Assembly (NCBI GenBank): GCA_024637145.1
Contig: JAGXFQ010000014.1
Location: 1-64,000, forward strand
DNA length: 64,000 nt
DNA from: Desulfobulbaceae bacterium
GTDB taxonomy: Bacteria > Desulfobacterota > Desulfobulbia > Desulfobulbales > SURF-16
Reading direction: 5' to 3'
Shown: positions 25,229 through 35,256 of the stretch, one piece after another
Layout of the letters: every line of letters begins with the position of its first letter
Position numbering within the stretch: position 1 is the first letter of the stretch
The notes under the pieces: generated by a model
Database searches by the model: none
What the model was told of the DNA's origin: nothing
Seen by the model: the letters and a program-made list of their open reading frames with translations, nothing else
Program-made: the position numbers and the translations under genes

Positions 25229-26242
25229 ATGACTATCAATCAATTACGCTGGCAAAAATTCAAGGCCAACAGGCGGGGCTATCTCAGCCTCATCCTCTTT
25301 GCCATTCTCTTTGTGGCCAGTATGGGCGCTGAGCTCCTCAGCAATGACAAGCCGTTTCTGGTGCGCTATGAGGGCAGCTATTACCTCCCCTTTTTTCACG
25401 ATTATCCGGAAACCACCTTTGACGGCGATTTCGCGACGCCCACTGATTATCGGGATCCCTATATCCTGGAAAAGATCACCAGCCGTCCCAATTTCGCCCT
25501 ATTCCCCCTTAATCCCCATAATTACAAATCAATAAACCAGGAACTCACCGTGCCGGTCCCCTCCCCCCCCAGCCCCCAGAACCTGCTGGGCACCGATGAC
25601 CGCGGCAGGGACGTCCTGGCCCGCCTACTCTACGGTTTCCGGACTTCCATTCTCTTTGGCCTGGCCCTGACCATTACCGGTACCCTTTTCGGCATTGTGG
25701 TGGGTGCCCTGCAGGGCTATTTCGGGGGCCGTATCGATCTCCTGGGCCAGCGCTTCATCGAGATCTGGAGCGCCATGCCCGAGCTCTATCTGCTCATCAT
25801 CTTTGCCTCCATTTTCAAGCCGAGTATCTGGATGCTGCTTATTCTGCTCTCCCTGTTCGGCTGGATGGGCCTCTCCGATTATGTGCGGGCCGAATTCCTC
25901 AAGGGCCGCAATCTCGATTATGTCCTGGCCGCCCGGGCCCTGGGTGTCGGCAACCTTACCATCATGTCCCGTCACCTTTTGCCCAACGGCATGACCCCGG
26001 TGATCACCTTTCTGCCCTTTCGGATGTCCGGGGCCATTATCGCTCTCACCAGTCTTGATTTCCTGGGACTGGGAGTGCCGCCCCCTTCCCCCAGCCTGGG
26101 CGAGCTGCTGGCCCAGGGTAAGGCCAATATCGATGCCTGGTGGATCTCCCTCACCACCTTTGGCGTCCTGGTGGTGAGCCTGGTTCTTCTCATCTTTATC
26201 GGTGAGGCCCTGCGCCAGGCCTTTGACCCGAGGAAGGCCTGA
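25229..26242 (+). CDS. yejE: Peptide ABC transporter permease (YejE-like)
   Basis: A 337-residue second permease. A YejE-type N-terminal periplasmic segment of about 90 residues (MGAELLSNDKPFLVRY) precedes the DppC-like core with the motif LGTDDRGRDVLARLLYG and the EAA loop AARALGVGNLTIM. It starts 11 bp after yejB and ends one base before the ATPase ATG. Confidence 0.93.
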   Translation: MTINQLRWQKFKANRRGYLSLILFAILFVASMGAELLSNDKPFLVRYEGSYYLPFFHDYPETTFDGDFATPTDYRDPYILEKITSRPNFALFPLNPHNYKSINQELTVPVPSPPSPQNLLGTDDRGRDVLARLLYGFRTSILFGLALTITGTLFGIVVGALQGYFGGRIDLLGQRFIEIWSAMPELYLLIIFASIFKPSIWMLLILLSLFGWMGLSDYVRAEFLKGRNLDYVLAARALGVGNLTIMSRHLLPNGMTPVITFLPFRMSGAIIALTSLDFLGLGVPPPSPSLGELLAQGKANIDAWWISLTTFGVLVVSLVLLIFIGEALRQAFDPRKA

Positions 26243-26243
26243 T

Positions 26244-27863
26244 ATGCTGACCATCAACAATCTCTCCGGTGGCTTTAAAGCCCAAAAGGTCTTCAGCCAG
26301 GTTCTCCATGATATCAATTTTGATATCCGCCCCCAGGAAACCGTGGCCCTGGTGGGCGAATCGGGCTCCGGCAAGTCGGTGCTCGCCCACTCCATCCTGC
26401 AGCTTCACGACAAGGAGCAATACCGGGCAAGCGGTGAAATCCTCTTCCATGACCAGAATCTCCTGAGCTGTAGTGATCCGGAGATCAGGGCCATTCGCGG
26501 CAACCGGATCAGCATGATCTTTCAGGAGCCCATGACTTCTCTTAATCCGGTCTATCCCATCGGCAGGCAGCTCATGGAACCCCTGCTCATCCACCGGGGC
26601 ATGACCAAACAGGAGGCCCACAAAGAGGCCTTGAAGCTCCTTGACCAGACCGGCATCCAGAACGGCCTTCAAAAAATGGCGGATTATCCGCATCAGCTCT
26701 CCGGCGGCCAGAGACAAAGGGTGATGATCTCCATGGCCCTGGCCTGCCGGCCGGAACTGCTCATTGCCGATGAGCCCACTACGGCCCTTGATGTCACCAT
26801 CCAGGCCCAGATCCTTCTCCTGCTCCAGGAACTGCAGGAACAGTATCAGATGGCCATCCTCCTGATCAGCCACGATTTGAATATGGTCAAGAAAGTGGCC
26901 CAGCGCGTCTCCATCATGAAGGCGGGCCGGATCGTTGAGCATGGGGAGACCGGGAAGATTTTTTCAGAACCGGCACACGAATATACCCGCCACCTGCTCG
27001 CCTCTGTTCCCCATGGTGAACAGGTGGCCCGCCTGGACAGGCCGCCTTTGCTCACCCTCAAGAACATGCGCTGCGCCTTCCCCATCAAGAAAGGTTTTTT
27101 TAAACGGCAAGTCGGGGAGATAGTTGCTGTTAATAATGTAAGCCTTACGGTTCGGGAAGGCACCACCTACGGCATTGTCGGGGAGTCGGGCTCAGGGAAA
27201 TCCACCCTGGGTTACGCCCTGCTGCGCCTGCTGGCTGCTGAGGGAAGTATCTTCTTTGAGGGAAAGGATATCAAACAGTTCCCGCCCAGGCAGATGCGGG
27301 CCCTGCGGGCCAGGATGCAGATCGTTTTTCAGGATCCCTTCTCCTCCCTTTCCCCCCGCCTTACGGTTGGCCAGATTCTCAAAGAGGGGCTGGCTGTCCA
27401 TAATATCGGCAGTTCAGGCTTGGAAAGAGACGCCTTGACGGCCAAGGCCCTTGATGAGGTTGGCCTGGAGGCCGGGATGGTAGAACGCTACCCCCATGAA
27501 TTTTCCGGCGGTCAGCGGCAGCGCATCGCCATTGCCAGGGCCATTATCTTAAAACCCAAATTCATCGTGATGGACGAGCCCACCAGCGCCCTGGACATGA
27601 CGATTCAGGCCCAGATCATCGGCCTGCTCCAGGATCTGCAGCAGAGGTACAATATCGCCTACCTCTTTATCTCCCATGACTTACGGGTAATACGCGCCCT
27701 GGCCGACGAAATTGCGGTTATGAAGGATGGCCGAATCATTGAACAGGGAACGACCCAGGATATCTTTCGCAACCCCACCAAAGAGTACACCAAAAAATTA
27801 TTTGCCGCGGCCGGCTTTGGGAGCAGCCTGCCAGAGTCGCCCAAAAGCCTGAGAGCCCTTTGA
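26244..27863 (+). CDS. yejF: Peptide ABC transporter fused ATPase (YejF-like)
   Basis: A 539-residue protein with two complete ABC modules in tandem. First: Walker A GESGSGKS, signature LSGGQRQRV, Walker [13 protein letters not shown]. Second: [28 protein letters not shown]. Each is followed by an oligopeptide-type C-terminal extension. It powers import through the two permeases. The ATG at 26244 directly follows the yejE TGA. It converges on glgP with no clear terminator between. Confidence 0.95.
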   Translation: MLTINNLSGGFKAQKVFSQVLHDINFDIRPQETVALVGESGSGKSVLAHSILQLHDKEQYRASGEILFHDQNLLSCSDPEIRAIRGNRISMIFQEPMTSLNPVYPIGRQLMEPLLIHRGMTKQEAHKEALKLLDQTGIQNGLQKMADYPHQLSGGQRQRVMISMALACRPELLIADEPTTALDVTIQAQILLLLQELQEQYQMAILLISHDLNMVKKVAQRVSIMKAGRIVEHGETGKIFSEPAHEYTRHLLASVPHGEQVARLDRPPLLTLKNMRCAFPIKKGFFKRQVGEIVAVNNVSLTVREGTTYGIVGESGSGKSTLGYALLRLLAAEGSIFFEGKDIKQFPPRQMRALRARMQIVFQDPFSSLSPRLTVGQILKEGLAVHNIGSSGLERDALTAKALDEVGLEAGMVERYPHEFSGGQRQRIAIARAIILKPKFIVMDEPTSALDMTIQAQIIGLLQDLQQRYNIAYLFISHDLRVIRALADEIAVMKDGRIIEQGTTQDIFRNPTKEYTKKLFAAAGFGSSLPESPKSLRAL

Positions 27864-27972
27864 GCCTCCCTGGACCGCTCTTTTTTTCAGGTAAGCAAAC
27901 CCCGGCAACGCCTTCCCTCTCCCTGGTTTGGGCTGCAGGCGGTGAGGAAGCAGCCACCTCTGCCGGCCCCAC

Positions 27973-30498
27973 TCACTGCTGCCAGAGGATGAAATTGGCC
28001 TCCAGCGGCACGGAGGCCTCGCTGTGCCAGGGAACGACCCTGGCCGTATAGTCCCTGGCCGGCCGGTCCGCAGCAACCGTGGCCTGATACGGAGAGGCGC
28101 CCCCGGCTGGCACGGCCATGTCGCCCCTCTCCATGGTGACCAGCACGGGAGCTGAGCCCGGGGCCAACGGCTCGGCATATAATTCAACACGCACCGCTTT
28201 CGGGGCAAGCTCGCCCAGAAAGACCTCCACCTGAAACAGGTTGCCCGCTGAAAATTCCTGCACCGTGCATTCCCCGAAACGGAGCTGCGGCCAGTGGCGG
28301 GTGAGGGAGCGGTGCCATTCTGCCAGGGCAGCGGCTCCCTGCGCCTGCTCGGCTGCCCGCCGTCCATAGGAGAGGGCGGCCGGCAGGTAATATTCGTCGG
28401 TATATTCCCGGGCCATCCGATTCGCGGAAAACCTGGCCGTCAACTGGGCCATGCTCTGCCGCATCATGGCCACCCATGCCGTGGGGATGCCCCGCTCGTC
28501 CCGCCGGTAAAAGGCCGGCACCACTTCCTGTTCCAGGAGGGTATATAATTCCTCGGCTTCCGCGGCATCCCAGGCAGATTCATCAGCATGCTCCCGGCCG
28601 TCGCCAATGGCCCAGCCCACTCCCGGTTGATAGGCCTCGGCCCACCAGCCGTCCAGTTCAGAGAGATTGAGACCACCATTAACCAGTATCTTCATGCCGC
28701 TGGTGCCGCTGGCTTCCCAGGGGCGCCGCGGCGTGTTGAGCCAGAGATCCACGCCCTGGACCAGTTCAGCGCCGAGCCCCATGTCATAGTCTTCCAGAAA
28801 CACTCCGTGTTCACGGAGCCCTGGTTGACGCAGGTAATCATTCCACTCCCGCACCAAAAGCCTGCCTGCTTCATCCTGGGGATGGGCTTTGCCCGCGATG
28901 ACAAGCTGCACCGGACATTGCAGGTTGGTGAGCAGACGCGTCAGACGCTGGGGATCGGTAAGGAGCAGACCAGGCCGCTTATAGGTGGCGAAACGTCGTG
29001 CAAAACCGATGGTCAGGGCGTGAGGATCAAGGACCTGCTGACATTGGTCATGATTTTCTTTTGTGCCGCCGCAGGCCGCCTTCTGACGGGCCAACCGCTG
29101 CCGCACCGCCTTGATAAGGGGCAGTCTGGCCTGGTTCCGCATGGACCACAATTTTTCATCCGCCACGTTTTCCCAGGTCTGCTCCATGTTGTCCAGGGTG
29201 CTGAGCCATCTGTCCTGACCGCATTGCGCGGTCCACAGCGCATCTGCCGCCGCTGAATCCCATGACGGCACATGGACGCCGTTGGTGACATGACTGATGG
29301 GAACTTCCGCCCGTGGCCACCGGGGAAACTGGGACCCAAAAATACGCCGGCTGACCTCTCCGTGCAGGCGGCTGACGCCATTCACCCTGCCGCAACCGCG
29401 CAGGGCCAGATAGGCCATGTTGAAGAAGTCGCTATCCTGGCCGTTATGGGGACGCCCCAGGGCCAGCAGGGCGCCCAAAGAGATGCCCAGGTCACCGGCA
29501 TAAGCAGAAAAATATTGCCGCATCAGCCCCGGTGAAAAACGATCAAAACCCGCGGCAACCGGGGTGTGGGTGGTAAAGATATTCCCGGCCCTGGTGCCAT
29601 GCAAAGAGGTGGCGAATGACTGACCCTTCTCTGCCATGAAGCGCCGGGCGCGTTCCAGCACCACAAAGGCGGCATGCCCTTCATTGAGATGACAGACCGG
29701 CGGCGCTATCTGCAGCGCCTCCAACAAACGCCAGCCGCCGATGCCCAACACCATTTCCTGGCGCAGCCGCATTTCCGTGCCGCCGCCGTAAAGCTCGGCC
29801 GTGATGCCCCGGTCACCCGGGGTATTGAGGAGATCGTTACTGTCCAGGAGATACAGAGGAACACGTCCCACCTGGGCCAGCCAGCCCCGCAACTGCAGAG
29901 TGCGGCCCGGCAGTTCCACGCTGACCCGCAGCCATTCCCCGTCAGGGCCCTGTAAGGGCAGCACAGGCAACATGGTGGGATTGTTGTAAGGGAAAAAGGC
30001 CAACTGGTCGCCACTAACGTCAAAGGCCTGGTGAAAATAGCCCTGCTGATAAAGAAGCCCCACCCCCACCAGGGGAATACCCAGGTCACTGGTGGTCTTC
30101 AGAAAATCGCCGGCCAGAACCCCCAGGCCACCTGAATAAATGGGCAGGGCCTCACTCAAGCCGAATTCCATACTAAAGTAGGCCACCTTTCCCACCTCCG
30201 CATGGCCATGCCTCTCCTGGAACCAGGACGATTGGCTGAGATATGCCTGACGATGGGCCAGCTGGCGCTGCAACTCCTGGAGAAAAGAGGGATCAGCGGC
30301 CAGGGTCTCCAGCCGCTTTCGGGAGATACTTTCCAGGATGCGCCAGGGATCTTCCGTGGCCGCCCAGAGCTCAGGATCCACGGTGCGCCAGAGGAGATCA
30401 GCGCTATGGTTCCAGTTCCAGCGCATATCAAGGGCCAGTTCTGTCAGACCGGTAAGGGCCTGTGGCAAAGTTCGCGGCAGATAACGTTCCGGATTCAT
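27973..30498 (-). CDS. glgP: Alpha-glucan (glycogen/maltodextrin) phosphorylase
   Basis: An 841-residue GT35-family phosphorylase releasing glucose 1-phosphate from glycogen-like glucans. The N-terminus carries the DUF3417 segment (LALDMRWNWNHSADLLW) of the short bacterial/archaeal phosphorylases. The pyridoxal-phosphate lysine lies in EASGTSGMK. The phosphate/active-site loop FFNMAYLALR and histidine motif VCHLNEGHAAF are present. A C-terminal beta domain of about 100 residues follows. No glgA, glgB or glgC is seen nearby. Confidence 0.93.
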   Translation of the reverse strand: MNPERYLPRTLPQALTGLTELALDMRWNWNHSADLLWRTVDPELWAATEDPWRILESISRKRLETLAADPSFLQELQRQLAHRQAYLSQSSWFQERHGHAEVGKVAYFSMEFGLSEALPIYSGGLGVLAGDFLKTTSDLGIPLVGVGLLYQQGYFHQAFDVSGDQLAFFPYNNPTMLPVLPLQGPDGEWLRVSVELPGRTLQLRGWLAQVGRVPLYLLDSNDLLNTPGDRGITAELYGGGTEMRLRQEMVLGIGGWRLLEALQIAPPVCHLNEGHAAFVVLERARRFMAEKGQSFATSLHGTRAGNIFTTHTPVAAGFDRFSPGLMRQYFSAYAGDLGISLGALLALGRPHNGQDSDFFNMAYLALRGCGRVNGVSRLHGEVSRRIFGSQFPRWPRAEVPISHVTNGVHVPSWDSAAADALWTAQCGQDRWLSTLDNMEQTWENVADEKLWSMRNQARLPLIKAVRQRLARQKAACGGTKENHDQCQQVLDPHALTIGFARRFATYKRPGLLLTDPQRLTRLLTNLQCPVQLVIAGKAHPQDEAGRLLVREWNDYLRQPGLREHGVFLEDYDMGLGAELVQGVDLWLNTPRRPWEASGTSGMKILVNGGLNLSELDGWWAEAYQPGVGWAIGDGREHADESAWDAAEAEELYTLLEQEVVPAFYRRDERGIPTAWVAMMRQSMAQLTARFSANRMAREYTDEYYLPAALSYGRRAAEQAQGAAALAEWHRSLTRHWPQLRFGECTVQEFSAGNLFQVEVFLGELAPKAVRVELYAEPLAPGSAPVLVTMERGDMAVPAGGASPYQATVAADRPARDYTARVVPWHSEASVPLEANFILWQQ

Positions 30499-30630
30499 AT
30501 TCCTTCTCCCCTGCTCTTGTTAGGTCCCCTGGGGGGGATTTTTCATGATTACCATCCTGGTTTTCTCCTGCCTGAAGCCTCACCTCTGCTTTTTTTTCAG
30601 GCGCCCCATCCTCCAGCGCCGCCTGCCCTT

Positions 30631-33360
30631 TCAACCATCTTTTTTTTGCCGCTCTTCTCTGGCGCGGAGAAAGACTTTTTCCAGCTCCACCAAGACAAAG
30701 ACCGAAAAGGCCACCCCAATGATCCTCACCCAGTCGATCAGGGCCAGAGACGTTGAATTGAAAAGAAGTTGCAGGGGCGGGGCATAGGTGAACAGGAGCT
30801 GGGCTGCAACAACCAGGAGAATGGCAATGAGTACGGAACGGTTGCCCAGCAGGCCTTGCCGGTTAAGCACGGAATCTGTCAGATATCTGGTGTTCAAGAG
30901 ATAAAAAACCTCGAACATGACCAGGGTATTCACCGCCACGGTCCTGGCCATGGCTATGGGCATCTCATGGAAGCGGTTCCAGAGGAAAAGACCGAAGGTC
31001 CCCACGATAAGAATAAGGGAGACAAAGCATATCCGCCAGATCAGGAACGGCGAAAGCAGCCGCTCGTCAGGGTGACGCGGAGACCGTTTCATCACCCCCG
31101 GCTCTGCCGGCTCAAAGGCCAGGGCCAGGGCCAGGGTGACGGCAGTGATCATATTAATCCACAGGATCTGGACCGGGGTAACGGGCATCATTTTACCCAT
31201 TAACAGAGCGGCGATAATGATGCCGGCCTCGCCGCCATTGGTGGGCAGGATAAACATGATGGACTTCTTGATATTGTCATAAACGGTTCGTCCCTGTTCA
31301 ACGGCCTGGGCGATGGAGGCAAAATTATCATCCGCCAGCACCATTTCAGCGGCCTCTTTGGCAACCTCGGTTCCCTTAATGCCCATGGCAACACCGACAT
31401 CGGCCATTTTCAGGGCCGGGGCATCATTCACCCCATCTCCGGTCATGGCCACAACCTCGCCATGGGCTTGCAAGGCCCGAACCAGCCGCAGCTTATGTTC
31501 CGGGCTGACCCGGGCAAAGACATCGACATCCTGGGCCCGTTGCCGCAACTGCTCATCATCAGCAGCATCAACTTCGGCGCCGGTAACCACGCGGCCACCG
31601 TCGCCGATGCCCATCCTGCTCCCGATGGAACGGGCGGTTAAGGCGTGATCCCCGGTAATCATCTTGACCCGGATACCAGCGGCCCGGCAGGCCGTAATGG
31701 CCACAATCGCCTCGGGACGAGGAGGGTCGATGATTCCAAATAACCCCAAGAGGGTAAGACCGGACTCGACATGGGAAAAATGCAGCTGGTGCTGCTCCGG
31801 CTCTGCCAGCTTGCTGGCCACGGCCAGCAGGCGCTGGCCGTCGTCGGCGATCTCCTCGATCCGGGTCAGCCAATACTCGCTGTCCAGAGGCAGGTCTTCC
31901 CCATGGCTCCGCTGACGCACACACATCTCCAGGATGCGCTCAGGGGCACCCTTGACATAAATAAAATTATGACCGGCATGATCATGATGGAGCGTGGCCA
32001 TAAAACGATGTTCAGACTCAAAGGGAATAACGTCGATGCGCGGAAAGCGGTTGTTTTCAGAAAGGGGATCAAGCCCGGTCTTCCGGGCCAGGACAATGAG
32101 CGCCCCTTCGGTGGGATCGCCCTGAATTTCCCAACGGCCATCCTGGTCCAGAAGCTGGGAGTCGTTGCATAATAATCCTGCCCGGGCGATTTCCGTCAAG
32201 ATGGGATACTCCCTGGCCGGCGCATCGAGATCAACCCCCTCAAGGGCGAAGCCGCCATGGGGGTCATAGCCGGCGCCACTCACCTGGAAAACCAGCTCAG
32301 CAGAGGCCACGGTCTGGGTCGTCATTTCGTTACGGGTCAGGGTCCCGGTCTTATCAGAGCAGATCACGGTTACCGAGCCCAGGGTCTCCACCGCCGGCAG
32401 TCGCCTGATAATGGCGTTCCGGCCGGCCATGCGCTGCACCCCGATGGCCAGAGTGATGGTGATAATGGCGGGCAAGCCCTCCGGAATAGCGGCCACGGCC
32501 AACCCTACCACCACCAGGAACATCTCACTCAGGGCGTAATCTCTGATAAAAATGCCAAAGAAAAAGGTGAGAGCGGCAAGGGCCAAAATCGCCATGGTCA
32601 GCATCTTGCCGAAGGCAGCGATCTGGACAAGAAGTCTGGTGGTCAAAGGGGTGACTTTTGTCAAGAGCATATTAATGCGGCCGATTTCGGTATGGTCGCC
32701 GGTTTCCACCACCAGCCCCTCACCCTGACCAAAGGTGACCAGCGTGCCTGAATAGGCCATGCATGTCCGATCACCAACCCCGACCTTTTCTTTGACGGGC
32801 AAGGGTGTTTTTGCCACTGATAGCGATTCGCCGGTGAGGGGAGCCTCATCGATGCGCAGTTCTTTGGTCTTGATAAGCCGAAGATCAGCAGGAACCTTAT
32901 CACCTGACTGCAGGAGGACCAGGTCGCCGGGCACCAAGGCCTCGCTGTTCAAATTCACCCTTTTGCCATCACGCAGAACCAGGGCGGATTGAGAGAGCAT
33001 GGTCCGTATTGCCTCCAGAGCGCTCTCGGCCTTGCCTTCCTGAATAAAGCCGATCAGGGCGTTGATGATCACCACCCCGAAGATAACTCCTGCATCGAGC
33101 CAGTGACCTATGAGGGCGGTTGTCAGGCCGGCACCCAGCAGGACATAGATCAGAACATTATGAAACTGCATCATGAACCGCGTAAAGGGGGTGCGTTTCT
33201 TGGGCGGACTTAATATGTTAGCTCCGAATCTCTCCAGGCGGCGGGCCCCTTCTTCGCTGCTGAGGCCCTGGGGGGCGCTGCTGACGGCAGCCATGACCTG
33301 GTCAATCTCCAGGGCGTGCCATGGTTTTTCCATACTCTGCGGGTTGGTTCTTGTAGCCAT
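30631..33360 (-). CDS. Cation-transporting P-type ATPase (type II, Ca2+-like)
   Basis: A 909-residue membrane pump: actuator motif LTGESLSV, phosphorylation site CSDKTGTLTRNEMTT, nucleotide-binding KGAPERIL, hinge MTGDGVNDAPALK. Ten predicted helices. The M4 motif IPEGLPAIITITLAIG and M6 WINMITAVTLALALAFEP fit P-type IIA/PMR1-like calcium pumps, although Na+ or other divalent ions cannot be excluded. The N-terminal cation-ATPase domain (WHALEIDQVMAAV) is present. It stands alone on the minus strand upstream of glgP, with 132 bp between. Confidence 0.92.
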   Translation of the reverse strand: MATRTNPQSMEKPWHALEIDQVMAAVSSAPQGLSSEEGARRLERFGANILSPPKKRTPFTRFMMQFHNVLIYVLLGAGLTTALIGHWLDAGVIFGVVIINALIGFIQEGKAESALEAIRTMLSQSALVLRDGKRVNLNSEALVPGDLVLLQSGDKVPADLRLIKTKELRIDEAPLTGESLSVAKTPLPVKEKVGVGDRTCMAYSGTLVTFGQGEGLVVETGDHTEIGRINMLLTKVTPLTTRLLVQIAAFGKMLTMAILALAALTFFFGIFIRDYALSEMFLVVVGLAVAAIPEGLPAIITITLAIGVQRMAGRNAIIRRLPAVETLGSVTVICSDKTGTLTRNEMTTQTVASAELVFQVSGAGYDPHGGFALEGVDLDAPAREYPILTEIARAGLLCNDSQLLDQDGRWEIQGDPTEGALIVLARKTGLDPLSENNRFPRIDVIPFESEHRFMATLHHDHAGHNFIYVKGAPERILEMCVRQRSHGEDLPLDSEYWLTRIEEIADDGQRLLAVASKLAEPEQHQLHFSHVESGLTLLGLFGIIDPPRPEAIVAITACRAAGIRVKMITGDHALTARSIGSRMGIGDGGRVVTGAEVDAADDEQLRQRAQDVDVFARVSPEHKLRLVRALQAHGEVVAMTGDGVNDAPALKMADVGVAMGIKGTEVAKEAAEMVLADDNFASIAQAVEQGRTVYDNIKKSIMFILPTNGGEAGIIIAALLMGKMMPVTPVQILWINMITAVTLALALAFEPAEPGVMKRSPRHPDERLLSPFLIWRICFVSLILIVGTFGLFLWNRFHEMPIAMARTVAVNTLVMFEVFYLLNTRYLTDSVLNRQGLLGNRSVLIAILLVVAAQLLFTYAPPLQLLFNSTSLALIDWVRIIGVAFSVFVLVELEKVFLRAREERQKKDG

Positions 33361-33748
33361 TTAGGTTCTCACGTTTAATTTTTCAGGACTTGCTATTCTG
33401 TTCTGACCATTTTTTTTGGCCATGCCGTATGAGTGCTGGCGATCATCGTCCAGGGGGCCGGTCAGCGCAGAAGGTCTCTTGTCATAATTAACAACAATTC
33501 TCTACAACAATGCCGTCCTGGTCAAGAGAAAGCGGGGTATTAGAACAAATGTATTTGGCTGGAGATGTTTTTGGGGAATCACTGCAGATTGCCTCAGAGA
33601 GAGAAAATCTTGGACCGCAGCTGAGATTGAGCAAAGAATAAGACATGGCCCTGTTTTGGCAAGAAAAGAGGTGCAGAAGGCCAGGGCAGAGGCTACCCCC
33701 CCTGCAGGGCTTTGTCTTGGTCTGAAGAATGCTCTTCTGCAGCCAATG
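33361..33748. other. Intergenic region, no supported gene
   Basis: 388 bp between two minus-strand genes. The 119-codon frame that runs through part of it shares its bases with the next gene in another frame and has no domain or ribosome binding site. No tRNA, long repeat or clear hairpin was seen. Confidence 0.4.
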
Positions 33749-34147
33749 CTAGCGCAGCTTTTCACCGGTGAGGAGATCATAGATCGCATCCTCTGACTCT
33801 GCCGGAGAAAGGGCGGCGGGCGTTGCTTGCGGGTGGCGGTTAAATTCCACCAGATCGTCAATGCCCCGTCCCTTTATGGTAACAGGCATGGCAGGTTGGG
33901 CTGCTCCCCCCTGCCCTCCGAGATCTGCCACCTCCACTCTTTTTTCCACCACCTGCACCAGATCCCCTTGTTCAACAAGCTCAGAGAGAGCTCCCAGGGC
34001 CTGGATGACCTTATTGAGTTCATCGGCACTGTGCGGATCAACACTGCTCAGCATGGCGGTGGCCATGGCCACCGCCTCCATGCAGGCAAAGATATCCTCC
34101 ATTTTTCTGAGATCAAGGACTTCTTTTTCTTCTGCAGAAGCAGACAT
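33749..34147 (-). CDS. Hypothetical acidic DUF1641-like protein
   Basis: A 132-residue soluble protein. The N-terminal two thirds are helical and Ala/Glu-rich with repeated VEQGDLVQVVEKRVEV-type segments. A short C-terminal element ends AIYDLLTGEKLR. The alternating helix pattern with LGALSELVEQGDL is reminiscent of DUF1641-type proteins, but I am not certain of any family. AGGTGAT is six bases before the ATG at 34147; the ATG at 34174 has no such site. No functional inference is offered. Confidence 0.65.
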   Translation of the reverse strand: MSASAEEKEVLDLRKMEDIFACMEAVAMATAMLSSVDPHSADELNKVIQALGALSELVEQGDLVQVVEKRVEVADLGGQGGAAQPAMPVTIKGRGIDDLVEFNRHPQATPAALSPAESEDAIYDLLTGEKLR

Positions 34148-34235
34148 GGCTCCATCACCTGTGGGAAAAAACATGAAAATCTTATATTAATACCAAATGG
34201 CGGCCAATCCTGCCTTTTCTTTAAAAAAAAGGGCC

Positions 34236-35147
34236 TTAGGGAAGCGGCAGGGTAAAGGCCTTCAGGACATTGTCCTGCATCATGGGCACAACCACAAGCT
34301 CCCAATCTTCCGGCAGAACAGCCAGATCAGCTGCCCCTGGAGCCAGGGAAATGGTCTCCATAATTTTCCCTTCCCCACTGAGGTGGATAAGGGAACCCTG
34401 AAGCGCGTCCGTGACTAGAAAGGCCCCGGTTGCCAGACCTTGGGCGCCGTCAATACTCATCCCAAGAGAGCCGGCCCCCACCGCCCTGATTTCCCGGCTC
34501 TTGAGATCGACCTTCAGCAGAGACCCAGTCGCCTCTGTGGCACATCCCCCTCTCCGTCTCCCGCCGCTGCCCACATAGAGGGTGTTGCCCTCAACAAAAA
34601 GGGCCGTTGGCGAGGCCAGATCTTTATCCCGCAGCCAGACGGTGAGCTGATCTTCGGCAAAGATATAAAGCGTGTCGGTATCCATATCTGAGACATAGAC
34701 CCTGCCTTGGCTGTCAATGGCCACATCCTTGAGGAACCGGGCATCCTGGGCCGGATATTTCTGCATCCTTCCTGAGGTGAGGTCAATCACGGCCAGGTCG
34801 GTCATATCCGCCACATAAAGGGTGTCACCCTGCACGGCCATGCCCGTGGGGGCGTTAAGACCGGTCAGCCATTGCCGGTGCAGCACGCTGCCGTTTAAGG
34901 CCACCTTGCTCAGGTAGCCCTTGCCCTTTTTCTGCAGGGGAAGAGCGTTGACATTGGCAACGATGAGAATCCTGGCCACCGGATCAAAAACCACGGATGA
35001 CGGATTTTCAAAGACCGCCTCACTTTCCCAGGCCGGCTGGAGATGGAGGGAGATGACCTCCTCACTGTTGATTCCCGAAAAAAAGACGCAGGAGGACAAC
35101 CAGGGCCAAACCCAAAAGAGGCTGATGAGGCAAGGGGTCTTTTTCAC
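34236..35147 (-). CDS. Putative lipoprotein with NHL/beta-propeller repeats
   Basis: A 303-residue protein starting at a GTG (35147) with a basic, hydrophobic leader VKKTPCLISLFWVWPWLSSC whose LSSC resembles a lipobox. The rest has six-bladed-propeller-like repeats of the NHL/SMP-30 style (for example PTGMAVQGDTLYVADM, LKDVAIDSQGRVYVSDM). Such propellers often bind ligands or proteins at the cell envelope. The start is uncertain: the frame is open to 35210 but has a poor leader there. It is divergent from rlmN. Confidence 0.75.
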   Translation of the reverse strand: MKKTPCLISLFWVWPWLSSCVFFSGINSEEVISLHLQPAWESEAVFENPSSVVFDPVARILIVANVNALPLQKKGKGYLSKVALNGSVLHRQWLTGLNAPTGMAVQGDTLYVADMTDLAVIDLTSGRMQKYPAQDARFLKDVAIDSQGRVYVSDMDTDTLYIFAEDQLTVWLRDKDLASPTALFVEGNTLYVGSGGRRRGGCATEATGSLLKVDLKSREIRAVGAGSLGMSIDGAQGLATGAFLVTDALQGSLIHLSGEGKIMETISLAPGAADLAVLPEDWELVVVPMMQDNVLKAFTLPLP

Positions 35148-35256
35148 TCGTGTTCCCGGGGAGACGGCCCAAGGACGGGCCAATGGTTTCTTGACGGTAT
35201 AGGCAAACAAAGGTATGGAGATTTTAAAGAGTAACCCCTACCAAATAGAACCATTG

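Noticed and set aside
33502-33861. A 119-codon minus-strand frame overlapping the 132-residue hypothetical gene
   Set aside because: It shares bases in another frame with the better-supported gene and is Arg/Ser/Pro-rich as expected for a shadow.
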